In this document: piece after piece, positions 29,269 through 43,490 of the stretch
Position numbering within the stretch: position 1 is the stretch's first letter
Layout of the letters: each line of letters begins with the position of its first letter
Source: Latrodectus hesperus
Lineage: Eukaryota > Arthropoda > Arachnida > Araneae > Theridiidae
DNA length: 64,000 nucleotides
Reading direction: 5' to 3'
Assembly (NCBI GenBank): GCA_037975125.1
Contig: CM075853.1
Location: 74,946,109-75,010,108, forward strand
Made by a program: the position numbers and the translations under genes
The notes under the pieces: generated by a model
Told to the model about the DNA's origin: nothing
The model's database searches: none
The model's input: the letters and a program-made list of their open reading frames with translations, nothing else

Positions 29269-30960
29269 AAGCTTTTTACTCACAAGATGTTCAAAATAAA
29301 CAAATAAACTTAGTCACTATTTTAATTGTAAATCTGTAACTTTTTGTAATTTTATCTTATTATTTTGCATTTCTTTTGAATAAATAACAATGATGTAAAA
29401 ATTTCCTCAACTTGTAAAAAGTGATTTTAAAATCAGAAAATGACAGCTCAAAATTATAAATTAATTTTTTTCAAATCATGAATGTGTGTTTGAATGCTTC
29501 GATTAAAGAATTTTCAGTTGGGAAAACTACCATTGACAAATTGCTTAGTATAAATCCTTAAAAACTTCGATGCTTAGCTAAAATAGTTCTTATTAAAGCT
29601 AGAAATATATTACGATTATTTTCCTAAAAAGTGAGAGATGTATCAGTTGTTCTGTCGCTTAACTTTATTAAACTACTAAAAAGAAAATGCAATGTAATTA
29701 AATATTTCTGTTAGGCATTTATATGTTTCATTATTATAAGAACTCTTGCATTTATTGCAATTTTTTGCAGTTAAATATATTTATTTTATCCAGGCACTTT
29801 ATGATAAGTCAATTTTTAGTATTCTCTTGTAAATAGAAATTTTATATAAAAAAGAATGGCTGAAATTATATTAAAATAAGTGTTTAATAATAACTAAAAA
29901 TTAAGTTTCAAAGAAATGCAAAATTATAAGTTTGATGTTAAATTCATTTAAAATTCATTCTACTAAATATCACCTGAAGCCGAATTCTTAATTTTGTATA
30001 AATAATTAACTTGCTTATAATTTTGTCAATACAAATTAAAGCTTACTGAACACGTAATCTCTAAAAGTGTTCCAAATTAATTATCTTTCAAAAACATTCT
30101 TTTATGCATGAAAATAAATAAAATATTTTAGATAATGATTCATTGTTTCTTTCTATTTTTTATAGAATGAAGAAATTTTAAAGATATTTTCCTGTGTGAA
30201 GCTACAACTAAAACTTTAAATAGATAAGAATATTATTCTTCGAATAATAACATTTTTATTCAATTTGGGATTATTTCAATGCAAATATTTTGTTTCAGGA
30301 GTCTTAAATGTCAAAACGGTAATTACGATTCATATATTTTTTTAGAAACAAAATTATAAATAATTCTTTAACAAAAAGAGTCTGAGCAATACTTTAAAAA
30401 TAATTTATCATGTTAATTTGAGACCTAAACTTATAATTAATATATAAAAATAAAAATAAGAATTATTTTTACTTCAGATTTTTATACATTTCCTATAATT
30501 TAATGCATACCTTTTTATTTTTTTGATAAATGTCTTGATTTCAAATAAAATTAAATTTTAAATCGCTATTTATTGAATTAAAAAATTATTGTATTCATAT
30601 ATCGCAATTTTTGCAAATTATATTTATTATTGATATATGACATTGACATAATACATTTATTATTTTATTTTAAATATTTATTGTACAATACAGTAAGTTT
30701 TTTTATTAAATATATTCTTAATATATATTTTAAATACTTTTTACACATTTGGAATTATAAATTATTTAAAAAATAGATTAGATTAAGGAAATTTTTTTTT
30801 AATTATTTAAATCATTTCAATAATAACTAAAAATAATTGAGCTAAAAATTATATTCTAAATTTTGTTTAAAAATATAATTGCTCAAAATTGTAAAATTAC
30901 ATTTTAAATTGTAAATAAACTGTGGCACTTTGAATGTTTCTAAGCAAAACTTAGGAAAAC

Positions 30961-31288
30961 TTAATTTTATATGTTATAATAAGCAAAGTTAAATATAAAA
31001 AAATATAAAAATATATAAAAATCTCGATTGGAAAAAAGCAAAACTTTTTTCCAATCGAAATTTTTACAGATAAAAAAATAATATCTTTGATGTGAATTCT
31101 ATAGAATTAAAGTTTGTCAATTTTTTTTTCATTTTTAGAAAAATTCCATGGTAGAAGGATGTGAAATCATATCACAATTTTATATGAAGTTAACCAAAAT
31201 AATACTTTAGCTCAGTTACTTCTTAATACATTTAAGTAGTTTTACTCAAATATTTCTAAGCTTTGCTTATTATAACATATAAAATTAA
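30961..31288. mobile_element. MITE-like element with 28-bp perfect terminal inverted repeats
   Basis: The 28 bases at 30961-30988 are the exact reverse complement of 31261-31288, enclosing about 270 bases without coding capacity. Both outer ends are TTAA, so the four terminal bases could be a TTAA target duplication (piggyBac style); a TA duplication (Tc1/mariner style) is also possible. Inside lies a second perfect hairpin with 15-bp arms (31024-31038 and 31044-31058) and a 5-base loop. Family not assigned. Confidence 0.65.
31024..31058. repeat. Perfect hairpin, 15-bp arms, 5-base loop
   Basis: Arm TCGATTGGAAAAAAG (31024-31038) pairs exactly with 31044-31058 across the loop CAAAA. It sits within the MITE-like element. 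Confidence 0.85.
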
Positions 31289-32191
31289 TGTTTAATAATT
31301 GTAATGAATAAAAATGTCATAAAATCAAAAAAATTAATTTAAATTAAAACATACTGTTCCTTTTAGAATTCCAAAATATATATTTCAATTTTTTATAGAA
31401 AAATGCTTGAGTAAATAATCTTATTTTCTTAACTAAGTAAAATATTTTTATCTTTTTGGTCTTAAGAAGTATAATAATGATTGTTTCTAATATTTATTAT
31501 TTTATAAAAAATGTTTTGAAGTAAAGTTGAGAAATGACAAGAAAGAATTAATATTTTTCCAGTTATTATGAAATAGCCTTTTTATGTCACTTGAATACGG
31601 GACATTATAGAAACATACAACAGAGGAATAGAGAATAAAAGAAATTTTACATAATTTATGCTGAATAGTGCTCATGATTAAATATCTTAAAGTAAGCAAA
31701 TGCACCAAAAAATTCAAAATAAAAAAGATTGGAAATGTTAAAATATTTTTCATAACTATATGTACGCATGTTGCGATCATATTCTAAAATACATTCAAAA
31801 AGTAAGTTCAACGGTTGCAATTAGCATTTGGTGATTAGCATTTGGCATTCGTAGTATAAGGAATTGATAAAAGAGATTGCAACGATTTATAATCGCATAG
31901 AAAAATTCAAAAGAAATTAAAAGTTTGTATAAACTCACAGGCTGAAATACAACTGACAAATTGAATAATATATGTTGCATATTATATGTTTATTTCATAT
32001 TAAATATACATTTATGATTGATGTAATGATTTTTCTTATTAAATTATTTTCTGCGCTGTTACTTTATTAAATATGTAACTTGGTTGAAATAACAATGTAC
32101 TTAAATTTTTGCTTGTTTTTCTCATAAGTCTTAAGGAAAATAATCGAAAAGAATTTTAAACATCAACATATTTCTTAGAATTCTACTTTTT

Positions 32192-32463
32192 GCGTCCCAC
32201 TCTGTGTAGTGGTCAGAGTGTCTGATTGTGGATAGGGAGATCCTGGATTCGAATCCCAGTTCGGGCATGAATTTACTTTCCCTCTCAGTCTATATTCTGT
32301 GTTTTCTTTGTACGAATGGGTTTTCAATGGTTGCCTACCCTATAAACGGGTTCCTATGGCATGTGTGTACTGAGGAAGTCGGACTCCACACCAAAAATGA
32401 GTGCAGTTGGAAAAGTGGAGCAGCGCACCCCATAATGCCAACCTAGCTGGCACAAGACAACGG
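32192..32463 (+). mobile_element. tRNA-derived SINE, plus-strand copy
   Basis: The head carries RNA polymerase III box A-like (TGTGTAGTGGTCAGAGTGTC) and box B (GGATTCGAATCCC) sequences, followed by a non-tRNA body with TTGCCTACCCTATAAA and GTGTACTGAGGAAGTCGG. The same head and body recur in reverse orientation at 36286-36543, which proves a dispersed family. The 3' end runs into a CA/TA microsatellite that may have grown from its tail. It is not a tRNA gene: the acceptor stem does not close. The open frame across it is not expected to be coding. Confidence 0.85.
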
Positions 32464-32484
32464 TTCTATATACTAAACATTTAA

Positions 32485-32605
<121 letters not shown>

Positions 32606-33702
32606 GATAAATTGTGTTTGCTTATAAACTTTTCCGTTGAACTAAATGTGATCAAATAGCTTCCTAATATATTTATCCTGTACGAACACATTTCCCAGAT
32701 TAAAACGCATTTTTTTAAAAATCATTTATGTAAGAATATAAGAAATTTGTTTCTTTTGATGAAAAGTTAAACTGTGTGTTTAATTTATTTATGTGTTCTT
32801 TATACTTTAAGAGAATTTCGGAACTTAAATATTTAATGTAGTTTTGGGTGTCATTAAAATGTACAAACACAGAATGTTACTTTCATTCAATTCTTTTATG
32901 AATAATTAATACAGGATAGTTTCAGTTTAATCTTTAAGATATTAAATCGTATGGTTTATTTACTGGGATATGAGTAAATACTTAATGAATAGCTTTATTT
33001 TCCATTAATTAAATATTTTAAACCATAAATTCTCAGCTTATTTTTCTCATCATATACTAAATATCTCGAAAGGGAATAAATGCTGTTTGAAATCTTAATT
33101 AAGTTAGAAAGATGAATATATTTGATTTTAAAAGAAAACCATGATCTCAAAAATATCAAGTAATATTCATTTTTATGATGCCAATAATTAGTGTATAATA
33201 TTTATAATGTTTTTAATTTAAATTTATTTACATATGATTTTGAATAAATGAAAGCAAATTAAAACACATTTCTTATTTAATGTCTCATTTTCCTATATAA
33301 CTCAAAATCCGATTTCGTTTTATATTAATATCAACTAAAAACCTCTACAATCACGTTCAGTATATCACAGTTAATACCTTAGTTTTGTAATATGAAGTAT
33401 TAAATGACCTTGTAGGAAAGCCGGATTATTTCCCAATTTTAATGAAAAATATAGTTGCGTGAATTATACGTTTTAGATTATGGATAAGTTGGCTCTAATT
33501 TCTAAGTTTGAGTTTAGTGTAGTCTTTAAGAATGGGACATATATAAAAGTGTTGATAATCAATGACTCAAATGTAACCTAACTACTTTCAATTTGGAAAA
33601 AAGAACATTGCCAGCAAAATAGCTCAGTTTCAAATTTATTCTTAAGATGATATTCGTAAACAGAGCATTAAATCATCTATCTCATTAGGGAATATATTAA
33701 AT

Positions 33703-33874
33703 ATATATATAATCAAATGACTAGATGTTAATATAATTAATTTACATAAAATATTTAATATCAAATAACTAAATATATCAAAATAATACACTAAACAAAT
33801 AAAAAATTAATGTACTGACATTTCTTATGATGGTCTTGCATCACGGAATTCAACTTTATAAATTTAATGTTTTA
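33703..33874. repeat. 172-bp direct repeat, copy 1
   Basis: Matches 36899-37070 in the same orientation with three mismatches over 172 bases and no gaps (constant offset 3196). It lies between the two inverted SINE copies. No terminal inverted repeats or coding frame are visible, so it is either a non-autonomous repeat or a recent local duplication. Confidence 0.92.
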
Positions 33875-36285
33875 AAGAACATTTTATTTGACTCATTCAA
33901 TCCGGAGTTATTTGAACACATTTTTTTATTTTCCCGAAATCACTAAATAAAAACCCATTGTATTACTTTTAATTATAAGATACATATTTTTGGGCATTTG
34001 AAATGAGCAAAAGTAATAAGGAAAGCCCATAAAACTTATACTATAAGTAAGGTTCTTATAAGGTTTTGGAAACGATTAGTTTATCTCAACTCAGACATGT
34101 ATTATTTATCGTTGTATCATTTCTACCAGTTAAAGTAAAATTGAAACAGGGAATTGTTTTTAAATTTGCAATTATTTCCTTGTGTATAAAGATTGGAGCT
34201 ATACCTGATAACCTAAGGTACAGACCAGGTGTTCCATTGCGTATGTCTATGTCTATGTGTATAAAGATTACGTCAAAATCTCTTGTAGAAAATGTGGTAA
34301 CGCATTTTTGAATTTTCATATAGAAAATGTTTTTATCTTGGAAATTTAGTTTATCCTTCCGACAAAAAAAATTCAGAAGCTGTAGCAACATTGACAAAAA
34401 CATACAATATTCAAATGCTTAAAGCATATTTTTATGAGAAGTGTTTCACCATCTTCATTACAAGAACCTGGGTAGCAGATGTTGGGTACATAAATTAAAC
34501 TGACAGCAGGACAGCCTCATGAACAATAGTACAATATTAAATGAATATTATTTATTATTTTCATATGAAAGAATAATATACCAAATATATAAATTATTTC
34601 AAATGAAATACCATATACCAATATTTTTGAAATAAATTAAATTTTTAGAGTCATATATATATTCATTATAGGTATAATTGTACGAAAATATTAAAAGGTA
34701 TACTCTTGATAAAATGTTTTTTTTACCTAAGAATGAAAAGACACAACTTTATTTTTTAATTCCAATTTCTAAAAAAACGTCATATAAAAATAAACAATTT
34801 TTTATTTTTACTAACATTTTTATACATAATAGAAAAATAGTGTCACTTTTATAATTATTAAAATTTTTAGAATTATTTTTACAAATACGTGGAACTATCT
34901 CAGTATCCTAAAGCTATTAAGCACATTTTTGTGATTAAAATTATTTAAAACCCTCACATGTTTTTCATTTTATTTAATTTTCTAATTACCATACAAATAC
35001 TTTCACATAAATTTGTATTTTTATGCTTACCCTTTAAAATTTAAAATTTACAAGCCATTCTTAATATTTTATCTGTAAAAATTTTTTATGATGTATGAGA
35101 AGAAACAGAGTCTCTTTAGGGTAAACTGAAAAAAACACATTGTAAATAAGGCAACATTTAACAGAAAAAGTTAATATATAAATTTTGAGAAACGTACAAA
35201 TCAAGATCCATCGTTTGAATGGGTATTTTGTATTATGAATTTACTAAAATTGAATTGTGCAGCACTTTTTAGGCAATCTATCATTAATTTCTTTTCTAAA
35301 ATATTACTGACCATTTTTCAAATTCTTTGCTTGGAGGCCTTTTCAACTATCTCGATAACCAATTGAAAAGACCTTTAATCCTCTAATTCACCATATATTT
35401 AAGCTCCTCTTCATTATTATGATGCTTTCTACATTTGAGTATGCTTCTACACTACATATGTTGAATGTTGAAATACTAAATAATATTCAATATTTTATAG
35501 TTTTTTCCATTCTTTAATTAACACATAATACTGGTATATGTCTTCAATAAACAAGGCAACACATACGGATACCTGTTGTTAATATAATCAAAAGGACAAG
35601 TATATATAAGCAGAACACACACTTCAGACACATGTATACTTACATTTGTATAAAGCACCTTCACAATTTTTTCAATGAAAATGTATTCTTTGTGTGACTA
35701 TTTTAATCGTAAATTTTATCATTCTTTCAGTAAATATTCAAAAATTCATGACCTCTCAAGAAAAATAAAACCAAATTGTGAATTCAGCTAAGTTCTCTGG
35801 TTTTCTGATCAACATTTCTTTCAATGGCCTGTTTCCACCTTAGGTACAATGCTTAATGGCTAGGAATCCATTTAAACTATCGGTGGAAGCTGAATTAGTC
35901 ATAAGTGACTGAGCAATGAAAATTCAACCGAATAGAATTTTAAACTTCAAGAATGTTAAATAAATATTAGCATTTATTAAATCAGAAATGTTCTATAAAT
36001 AATAGGAAAATCAATATTAAATCTTCCCACAAAGTAGAAAATTAGTAAATTTTTTTAAGATTGAATATGAAATATATTTTAAATAGATCATCAATTAGTT
36101 TTAAAGTTTCTTAAAAAATAATGGGTTTTATTTTCAGTTTCTGCTTTCTAAAAACCCGAAGAGTTTAAATTCTCTGCATTAATATTAAGTAATATTTTTT
36201 GTTATATAAATTTGATGTAGGATTTCTTAGACATAGAATCTAATAATAATCTTACTAGTCTTTTAAATTATTTTTTGAGATTGCC

Positions 36286-36543
36286 TAATTCCAGCTAGGC
36301 TTGCAATATGGGGTTCGCTGCTCCATGTTATCAACTGAACCATAATTTGGTAAGGAGTCCGACTTCCTCAGTACACTCATGTCAAAGGTACCCTTTTATA
36401 GGGTAGGCAACTATTCAAAACCTATTTATACAAGGAAATGACAGACAAGAGGGAGAAAATACATCCATGCCCTAAACGGGATTCGAACCCAGGACCTCAA
36501 TATGATCAGTCAGAAACGCAAACCCCTAAACAGGGTGGGCGGC
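36286..36543 (-). mobile_element. tRNA-derived SINE, minus-strand copy
   Basis: Reverse-complement copy of the 32192-32463 element. On the minus strand the head begins GCCGCCCACCCTGTTTAGGG, has box B GGTTCGAATCCC (near 36480), and the body contains TTGCCTACCCTATAAA and GTGTACTGAGGAAGTCGG. The body aligns with the plus copy over its full length with scattered substitutions. It ends near TAGCTGGAATTAGG on the minus strand. Confidence 0.87.
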
Positions 36544-36898
36544 TTTTCAACAGGTGACATTTGCACTGAAATATTCTTTCAATTTAAAAGGTACAACTTG
36601 TCAATTCTGTTTTTTTTCCTTGCATATATATTTTAATCAATTGACTTTTTATGGCACGACTATTTTTATTTGCTACATATTTAATATAGTTTCAGAATAC
36701 TTACAGTTTTGATGAAAAATATTTTAAAGAGCTCTATCTTGATTTTTACTTTGCTTTATTTAACTGATTTTGAAGTTTAATGTAACCAGATTAAAAATGT
36801 AATTATATATGGCATCATATATAAGGAATTTTATTGCTTTTTTGACTTACATCTTTAAATGATGAACATTTTATTACAAGACTTTTTTGGTAATTAAT

Positions 36899-37070
36899 AT
36901 ATATATAATCAAATGACTAGATGTTAATATAATTAATTTACATAAAATATTTAATATCAAATAACTAAATATACCAAAATAATACACTAAACAAATAAAA
37001 AATTAATGTACTAACATTTCTTATGATGGTCTTGCATCACGGAATTCAATTTTATAAATTTAATGTTTTA
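36899..37070. repeat. 172-bp direct repeat, copy 2
   Basis: Second copy of the repeat at 33703-33874, 98% identical by direct reading. It starts about 355 bases after the minus-strand SINE. The high identity in fast-drifting AT-rich intron implies a recent copy event. Confidence 0.92.
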
Positions 37071-38364
37071 TTATTTGTAAGTAAATATTTTTAATTATTT
37101 TGTTCTCATAAGACCCCATTTTGCCTAAAATAATAGTTAAATAAAATTTAGTGTAAATTTTTCTTTGCATAATATTTTGATGATGTAGATTTTTCGAGCA
37201 GCATATTTTCTTTCATTTTTTTACAGATTCTAAAATGCAATAGATTTTTAATTTACAGAGCACCATAATTGCTTTTTTGCAGTATCTTGTTTTACACTGC
37301 ATTTTCATATTATTTATATATATTTATTTAATAATAACTAAAATCTAATTTGTACGCAAATCAACATGTCATTCGGAGTGACTCAGAATTTCAACTTAAT
37401 CCTTAGGAAAATTTTCTTATTTGATATGATCTAAAACTATGATTTCATGAATCTGAACACAAAATTTGTAGCCATTTCATTTTCATTCTTGCCTTACTCC
37501 TTCTTCTAAACATTTTCTAAAATTGATGGAGTATCACATTTCTCTGCTAAACCATGAAAATCTAGTTCTTAGGAAATTTTTCTTCCTATGGATTTCCAGA
37601 TAAACATATTGTATACTTTACAATCACCATCTATCATATTTTTAATTAACAATATAATTAATTATTCTTCCTTTAAAAATTCTATTACATCGTATATTTT
37701 TTTCAACCTGTCAGAAATATAAGTTGAGCCCTAAAATATCAAGTCTATCAACTAATGCAATTTTAACTAATTTTCGCCCTGAAAATAAATTTTTTTAATT
37801 ATTTCATTTTTAATTATTTCTCTTGTAATCCTAAATATTTTTTCCTTCATTTAAATTTATAATATTATGAAATGAGGAATTGTTTACATATTCAAAACTA
37901 TTTTTCTTTTTTTTATGTGAGTCATTGCTCTTACTGAATCAGTTATCATATCATCTGCATTTGTTTTTCTGGTAATATAAATTGAAATGTGTAACGGAAT
38001 ATTTTTTGTTGTTTTAAATTTCGATATACAGTTTGATTTTGAATTTTTTCATTTTTATAATACAATGCATTTAAACTCAATCAATACCCAAAAAAGGAAA
38101 TTTATTCAAATGTTATCGCTGTGTACTCCATGTAAATTAAAATAATTATACATATAGTAATATTGACAGCATTTGTCAATTTTGTATTGTGTCAGTTTGT
38201 GTGTGATATTCAGTATTGCTTGCATTAAAAGAGAATGTAAATAGGATATCCATTTTTGCGTTATAAATTCAATTTAAAATGCAGTAAAATAAATATTGGA
38301 AAAATATTTTCAGCATTTTATGTATATTAATGATTTCATAGATATTAAGAAAATAAAAATTTAC

Positions 38365-38526
38365 CTGCTAAGGCTGTAGGCCTAATTGCAAATGATCCAT
38401 CTCGAATCCACGAAGTGACAGTCACGTAGTCCTGGACTAAGCCTGGTAAATGACACCGCAGCACAGCGGTATTCCCTCTGATGACAAATTCATCATATAC
38501 ATCGACAGAATATGGCTGATGTACCA
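38365..38526 (-). CDS. Dscam: Dscam-family exon: N-terminal half of Ig domain 2
   Basis: Internal 162-bp exon of a Down syndrome cell-adhesion molecule family receptor, a homophilic neuronal adhesion protein with extracellular Ig and fibronectin III repeats. On the minus strand it follows an acceptor ending TTGCAG and ends at a GTAAAT donor. Both boundaries are phase 1. The peptide starts VVHQPYSVDVYDEFVIRG, continues through NTAVLRCHLPG (first Ig cysteine) to VTSWIRDG (core Ig tryptophan) and ends PTALA plus a split glycine codon. The VYDEFVIRGN-AVLRC stretch is characteristic of Dscam Ig2. The exon corresponds to the one that is duplicated as the variable exon 4 cluster in insect Dscam1; here I see one copy. 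The split codon joins the exon at 28574 as G|GA without a frame break. No disrupting mutations are visible. Family call is confident; which paralogue is not. Confidence 0.93.
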
Positions 38527-41500
38527 CTGCAATTTATAGAAAAGTGCCATTAATTCTTTCTCAAAAATTTCTAATAATATTTCACAGTTATCACTTTTTG
38601 CTTACAGACATATTTTTAACAAACAATTAAACAGGAAACCATGTTTAAGGAATTTTCAGTTATTTTTAAAACTAAATTCATATTATTTGTTACTATTTAC
38701 AGAGCATACCAAATTAAGTTTACTTTAATTAATTAAGATAATTTTATATTCTACATTAGGAAATTCATGATTATTCAATGTTAATATTTTTTAATAAATT
38801 ATTTTATCAAATTAAATTTTGTAATCGAGTGATACTTGTGCATATTCATGTATGTGTGGTGCAATTATTCATTCAAATGTTATTAATATATATGCTTCAA
38901 TTAAATCAGCAAATTATTTCTATCTCAATGAAATTTTAAAACGTTTTATTTATTTAAAACCCTTTATTTTAGTAATAAATCATATTCAGGATTAGAAATT
39001 CTAAAATACATTTAAGAATTCTCATTCTGTATTAAAACAAATCCTCATTAATTTTAAGTATTTATGAAACGGATTTTATTTAAGATTTATATAATATCTA
39101 TAATTAATACAATATTCAGTGCATTCAAAATATTCTAGTATTATTATTAAAAAATTTCTGTTCTTTTGAAATACATTTTTTGAGTTTTCGAAGGTGTTTT
39201 GAACATTTTTCCATGTATTTTTCTCAATATTTTTTTAAATAAATGAAGCATAATAATCTGTAGTCAAAATATTCAAATGACCAAATTTTCGTTCTGTCGC
39301 TGCGTAGAATGATATTCTATAAAAATTGGTAAAAGATATTCCATGCCTATTACTCAAAATATTCTTTATTTTGAGTTATTATTTCTGCAGAATTAAATAT
39401 TTTCAAAACACATTATGCTACTTAATATGTTACTTAATTGTCCCAGCAAAAATGTACATTTTATATCTTAAAATTTCAAAAAACCATGAAGAAAATTTTC
39501 AAAAAAAAATTTATATACATGACAATTATAGAAATTCATGCTTGTTTTTTTAAATACTTATTTCCAATATAGGATTTAATTAATTTTATAGCATGATTGT
39601 AGATTAAATATATTGAGTGCGAGTATTTATAAAGTATTTTGGATAAATATATTTCAATATTGAAAGTAGAGTCAAAAATGAAAAACATTTTTTAGAAAAC
39701 AAGCAAAATTAAATGCTAAAAGAGCCAATTCTGCTTAAGATATCAAGTTTATTTAATTTTATAAGAAAAAGAAGCTTATACGAATTGCCATACAAACTTT
39801 GAAAGCAGTTAAAAAATGTTTAAAGTAATTTAAGCTGATTTAAGAAATGTAGAGTTTGATATAGAGAGATACAGGAAATATCAACTCAAACCTCAATCTG
39901 TACTCATGATATAGTTATGTGAATATATATTCAGTTATTATTTTCCTCTAAATTTCTTTTCAAGAAAACTCATTTGTAAGACAGGGAGAGAAATTCAATT
40001 CACCATTCTTATGGAAAATATTTCATAGAATAATATAGCATTAAGATGGGAACTAAAAATGGTTGATATAAAAAATTGGAGTCCCTAAAATCTTTAAAGT
40101 GTTTCTCATAGTTTTATGAGAATTATTGGGGGGAAGATATAGTGTGAATTTTAGAAGAATGTTTTATCTAGAACGTTCGATGTGTGTATTTCTCATTATA
40201 ATAAATTCAATTTTAGTGTCTTATCCATATTAAAAAATTTTTCCTACATAATAAGTTGACATAATATAAAACAAGACTTTGATTGACAATCTTAGGAACA
40301 ATGAATTCTTTTTGAATATTGCAACCTCTTAATCAATGTCTTAATTTTTAGGAGAATATGCAAGTATATATTGTAAACACAGGTTGAAATTGAACATGGT
40401 TTACCATTGTTAGTAAAATTAATAATTTATTTTTAATTTCACAAGTCAATTAAGAGTTTAAAAAGGAATTAGTATATATCTCCTATTTATTGTTTTATTT
40501 GATAAATATTTAAGATTTTTAAATGTTTTATTTAAGAAAATAAAACAATAAGAATCATTTTATATTCTTTTACAGAAGTAAAAATATATTTCCAATCGAA
40601 ATTTTATGCAAGTTTTCTAAAAATCAGTATAAACTTTAGTTTTTTTAAACTTTATTTACAGCAAAAAAAAAAATCTTTCTAAGGAAAATACGTCAAATGA
40701 AAATAAAACTCTAAAATCCAAAATCCAATTTTCGGCAGCGTTTGAAGACTTTTTAAAAATTTAAAATTCGTGAAATGCATTTAAATTGCTATTTTAATGT
40801 CCAGTTGTAAAAAGGATATATTTCAAGAAAGCTTTTAAAGAAAGAGGATGATATCTAAACGTTAGAATCATATTCTAGAAGTTAAAATGATAAAAATGTA
40901 AGTGTCAGAATATTTATTTAAATTATCTCGTGATTGATTGTAGCACATTAAGTATGTTTGATGCTTCTCCTTCACTTTTGCACATTTAAAAGATAATTCG
41001 ATACAAAGGACAATTTCTCAAATATGCATTCACAATCAAATAAGCAGAAAATTATTAAAAAAATATTATTTAGTGAAATTCTAAAGTTATATAAACTAAG
41101 AATTTTTTTACATAAATTAGGATATTAATTGTGAACATTATTGATATCTTCAAATTGCTCTCATATAGATAATTTTCTTCTTTTAAAAAATCTTAAATTC
41201 AACAAGATATGTCTCATTATATTAAATTTATCAGAAAATTATTTTTAGGGTTTTAGTTCTTTAAAAGAGAAAAATAGATCTTCTAAAAATTGTAATAAAT
41301 TTTCTTTTTAAAACTGTAAATGCCTACTTGGCTTAAAGTTTAGATTATATTGTAAAACATTTTGAAGAAATGATAATAATTCCTATAATACCACTAAGTG
41401 ATTTACGTAATTAAACATATATAATATTTATGGTGCCTTAAATATTAAACATTATGACAAAAAATAAAATTAAAATTAACAAATAACTTTTGGAATGAGA

Positions 41501-43430
41501 GCATTGAAATAATAAAATTTATTAATAAGCAAATGGATACAAGTTAATTTTCTTTTGTATACAAGATTCGTAGTGTTTTGTTGAGTTTCGAATTTGTTTC
41601 ATTCTTAAGACATAAATTTCGATCATTGATAATAGAAAGATTTTAAATGAAGGATATGATTACGACAAAAAGTCCATAAATATGAAGTATATTAAATAGT
41701 CTTCTTGCAAAGCGTTACATAATTTGGCTCGTACAATATTTTTAATAATACATTTGGTTTGAATCCAAAATAAGATCTCTTATTTTTTTTCTTTTCACAA
41801 AAAGTAAATGTAAGGAATTTCCATTAAAGAAATATAAATGAAAACTCAGAAACAAAGATATTTTTTGCTACATTCTAAATCTGATAAACTACGTGAAACA
41901 GTCATTTACATGCTTATTTTCTATTTTAACAAATTCTTTAATCAAAATTATTTTTCAATTAAGGAAAAATCTAATAATAATTACCTTCATTTGAAATGAT
42001 TTGCGAAGTTGTCACAAAATAGAATTAAAATTGGAAAGAATAATTCTTATTGCTTCTCTGGAAAGCATCCTACATTATCTATTTAATATTTCCCCCAACA
42101 CAATTTTTGATCATTTTTTTCTAATATTTATCTTTTAAAAATATTCATTACTTTTCGAAAAATGGACAACTATTAAATTTTCTTTTTCATCTTATTTAAT
42201 GATTTTTCACCTTTTAAAATTATTTCAACATTTCTTATTCTCTTAAGTAATTCTTAGTATTTTTGATAATATCCAGATACATGTTAACAAATTTATTTTA
42301 ACTACACTTTAATTTTAATTACGACAACTTCATTTAATGTGTTTTTAGAATAAAAAATTTTAGTTAAGAATTATTTCATCAAAGGAAATATTTAAATAAA
42401 ATATTTTCATATAGCAAATGAAAAAAATATACTTCTATTATGTTTTTCTGTAGAAAAATTTTAATTTTGATAGTATTTTTTTTAAATTTTAATTTTGTCG
42501 TGACTAAAAATTTTAATACTTTCTGTATACAAATATATCAAAAATCATCTACCTCAAGCCAGTAAAAATTTATATATTTAATGAATAATTATAAATTATA
42601 AATTGCAGTAGCTGCTCCCTTATACGAACCAATAATTTATGAACATTCACGATTTTACAAATTCGTGGACGCTCCCTAAAGTGGTCCCTCATACAGACGG
42701 ATAAATTATACTCCTATTTAGAAACTAAAATTTTAAAATTTTTTCTCACATATTTTTATAAAATCTCAATTTCTGTTTATTTTAACATCTAATTTTTTCA
42801 TTTTTTACATTTTATGAAGGAGAAACTAGGACTGATATTTTTATGGGAGAATCAAAAATGCTTTGAAATGTCTGTAATTAATTGCTCTACTTTTTTAATA
42901 TATCATATTTTTTTGCGAAGCAATTCACCTCCAGTCTCTTCTGTTTAATTTGTTTTCTATCTTACAACCCATATATTAGAGTATAAACAAGGGTTCAAAC
43001 GAAAGTATCGTATTTTTACAAGAAATTATCACCTGCTATGAAATTATCATTCTACACAAAGTGCATTTATAATTTATAGTTGAAATGATGTTGCAAAAAA
43101 GGACAATAGATCATTTGACATGCAGGCATTATTGATGAAATCATTTTACTTTAGGAAACAAAGAACTTCGACAAGGATAGCCACGGCTATCCAAAATTTC
43201 ACTTCAGGGCGTTCTGAATGTGCGTGTTAAAGATGCAATTTGGACGCAAAAAGTATCGGGTGGATAAATGATTGAAATTATAATGAATGAGGATGAAGAG
43301 CTTTCAGATGTCAAACAAGAAGAAAATTTTTCACTGCTGTGATTGTCAACAAAACAAAGCAGATGTATAGATGATAAGTTTGAGGTACATTTTTAGAAAA
43401 TCATTTGCTAAATGCTGTTCTATGTCGAAA

Positions 43431-43490
43431 ATAATGAGTAAATGTATTTTTAAAAATGTAATAATGAGTAAATGTATTCTTAAAAATGCA
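43431..43490. repeat. Tandem 2 x 30-bp repeat
   Basis: Two adjacent 30-base units starting ATAATGAGTAAATGTATT differ at two positions. No function is suggested. Confidence 0.85.
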
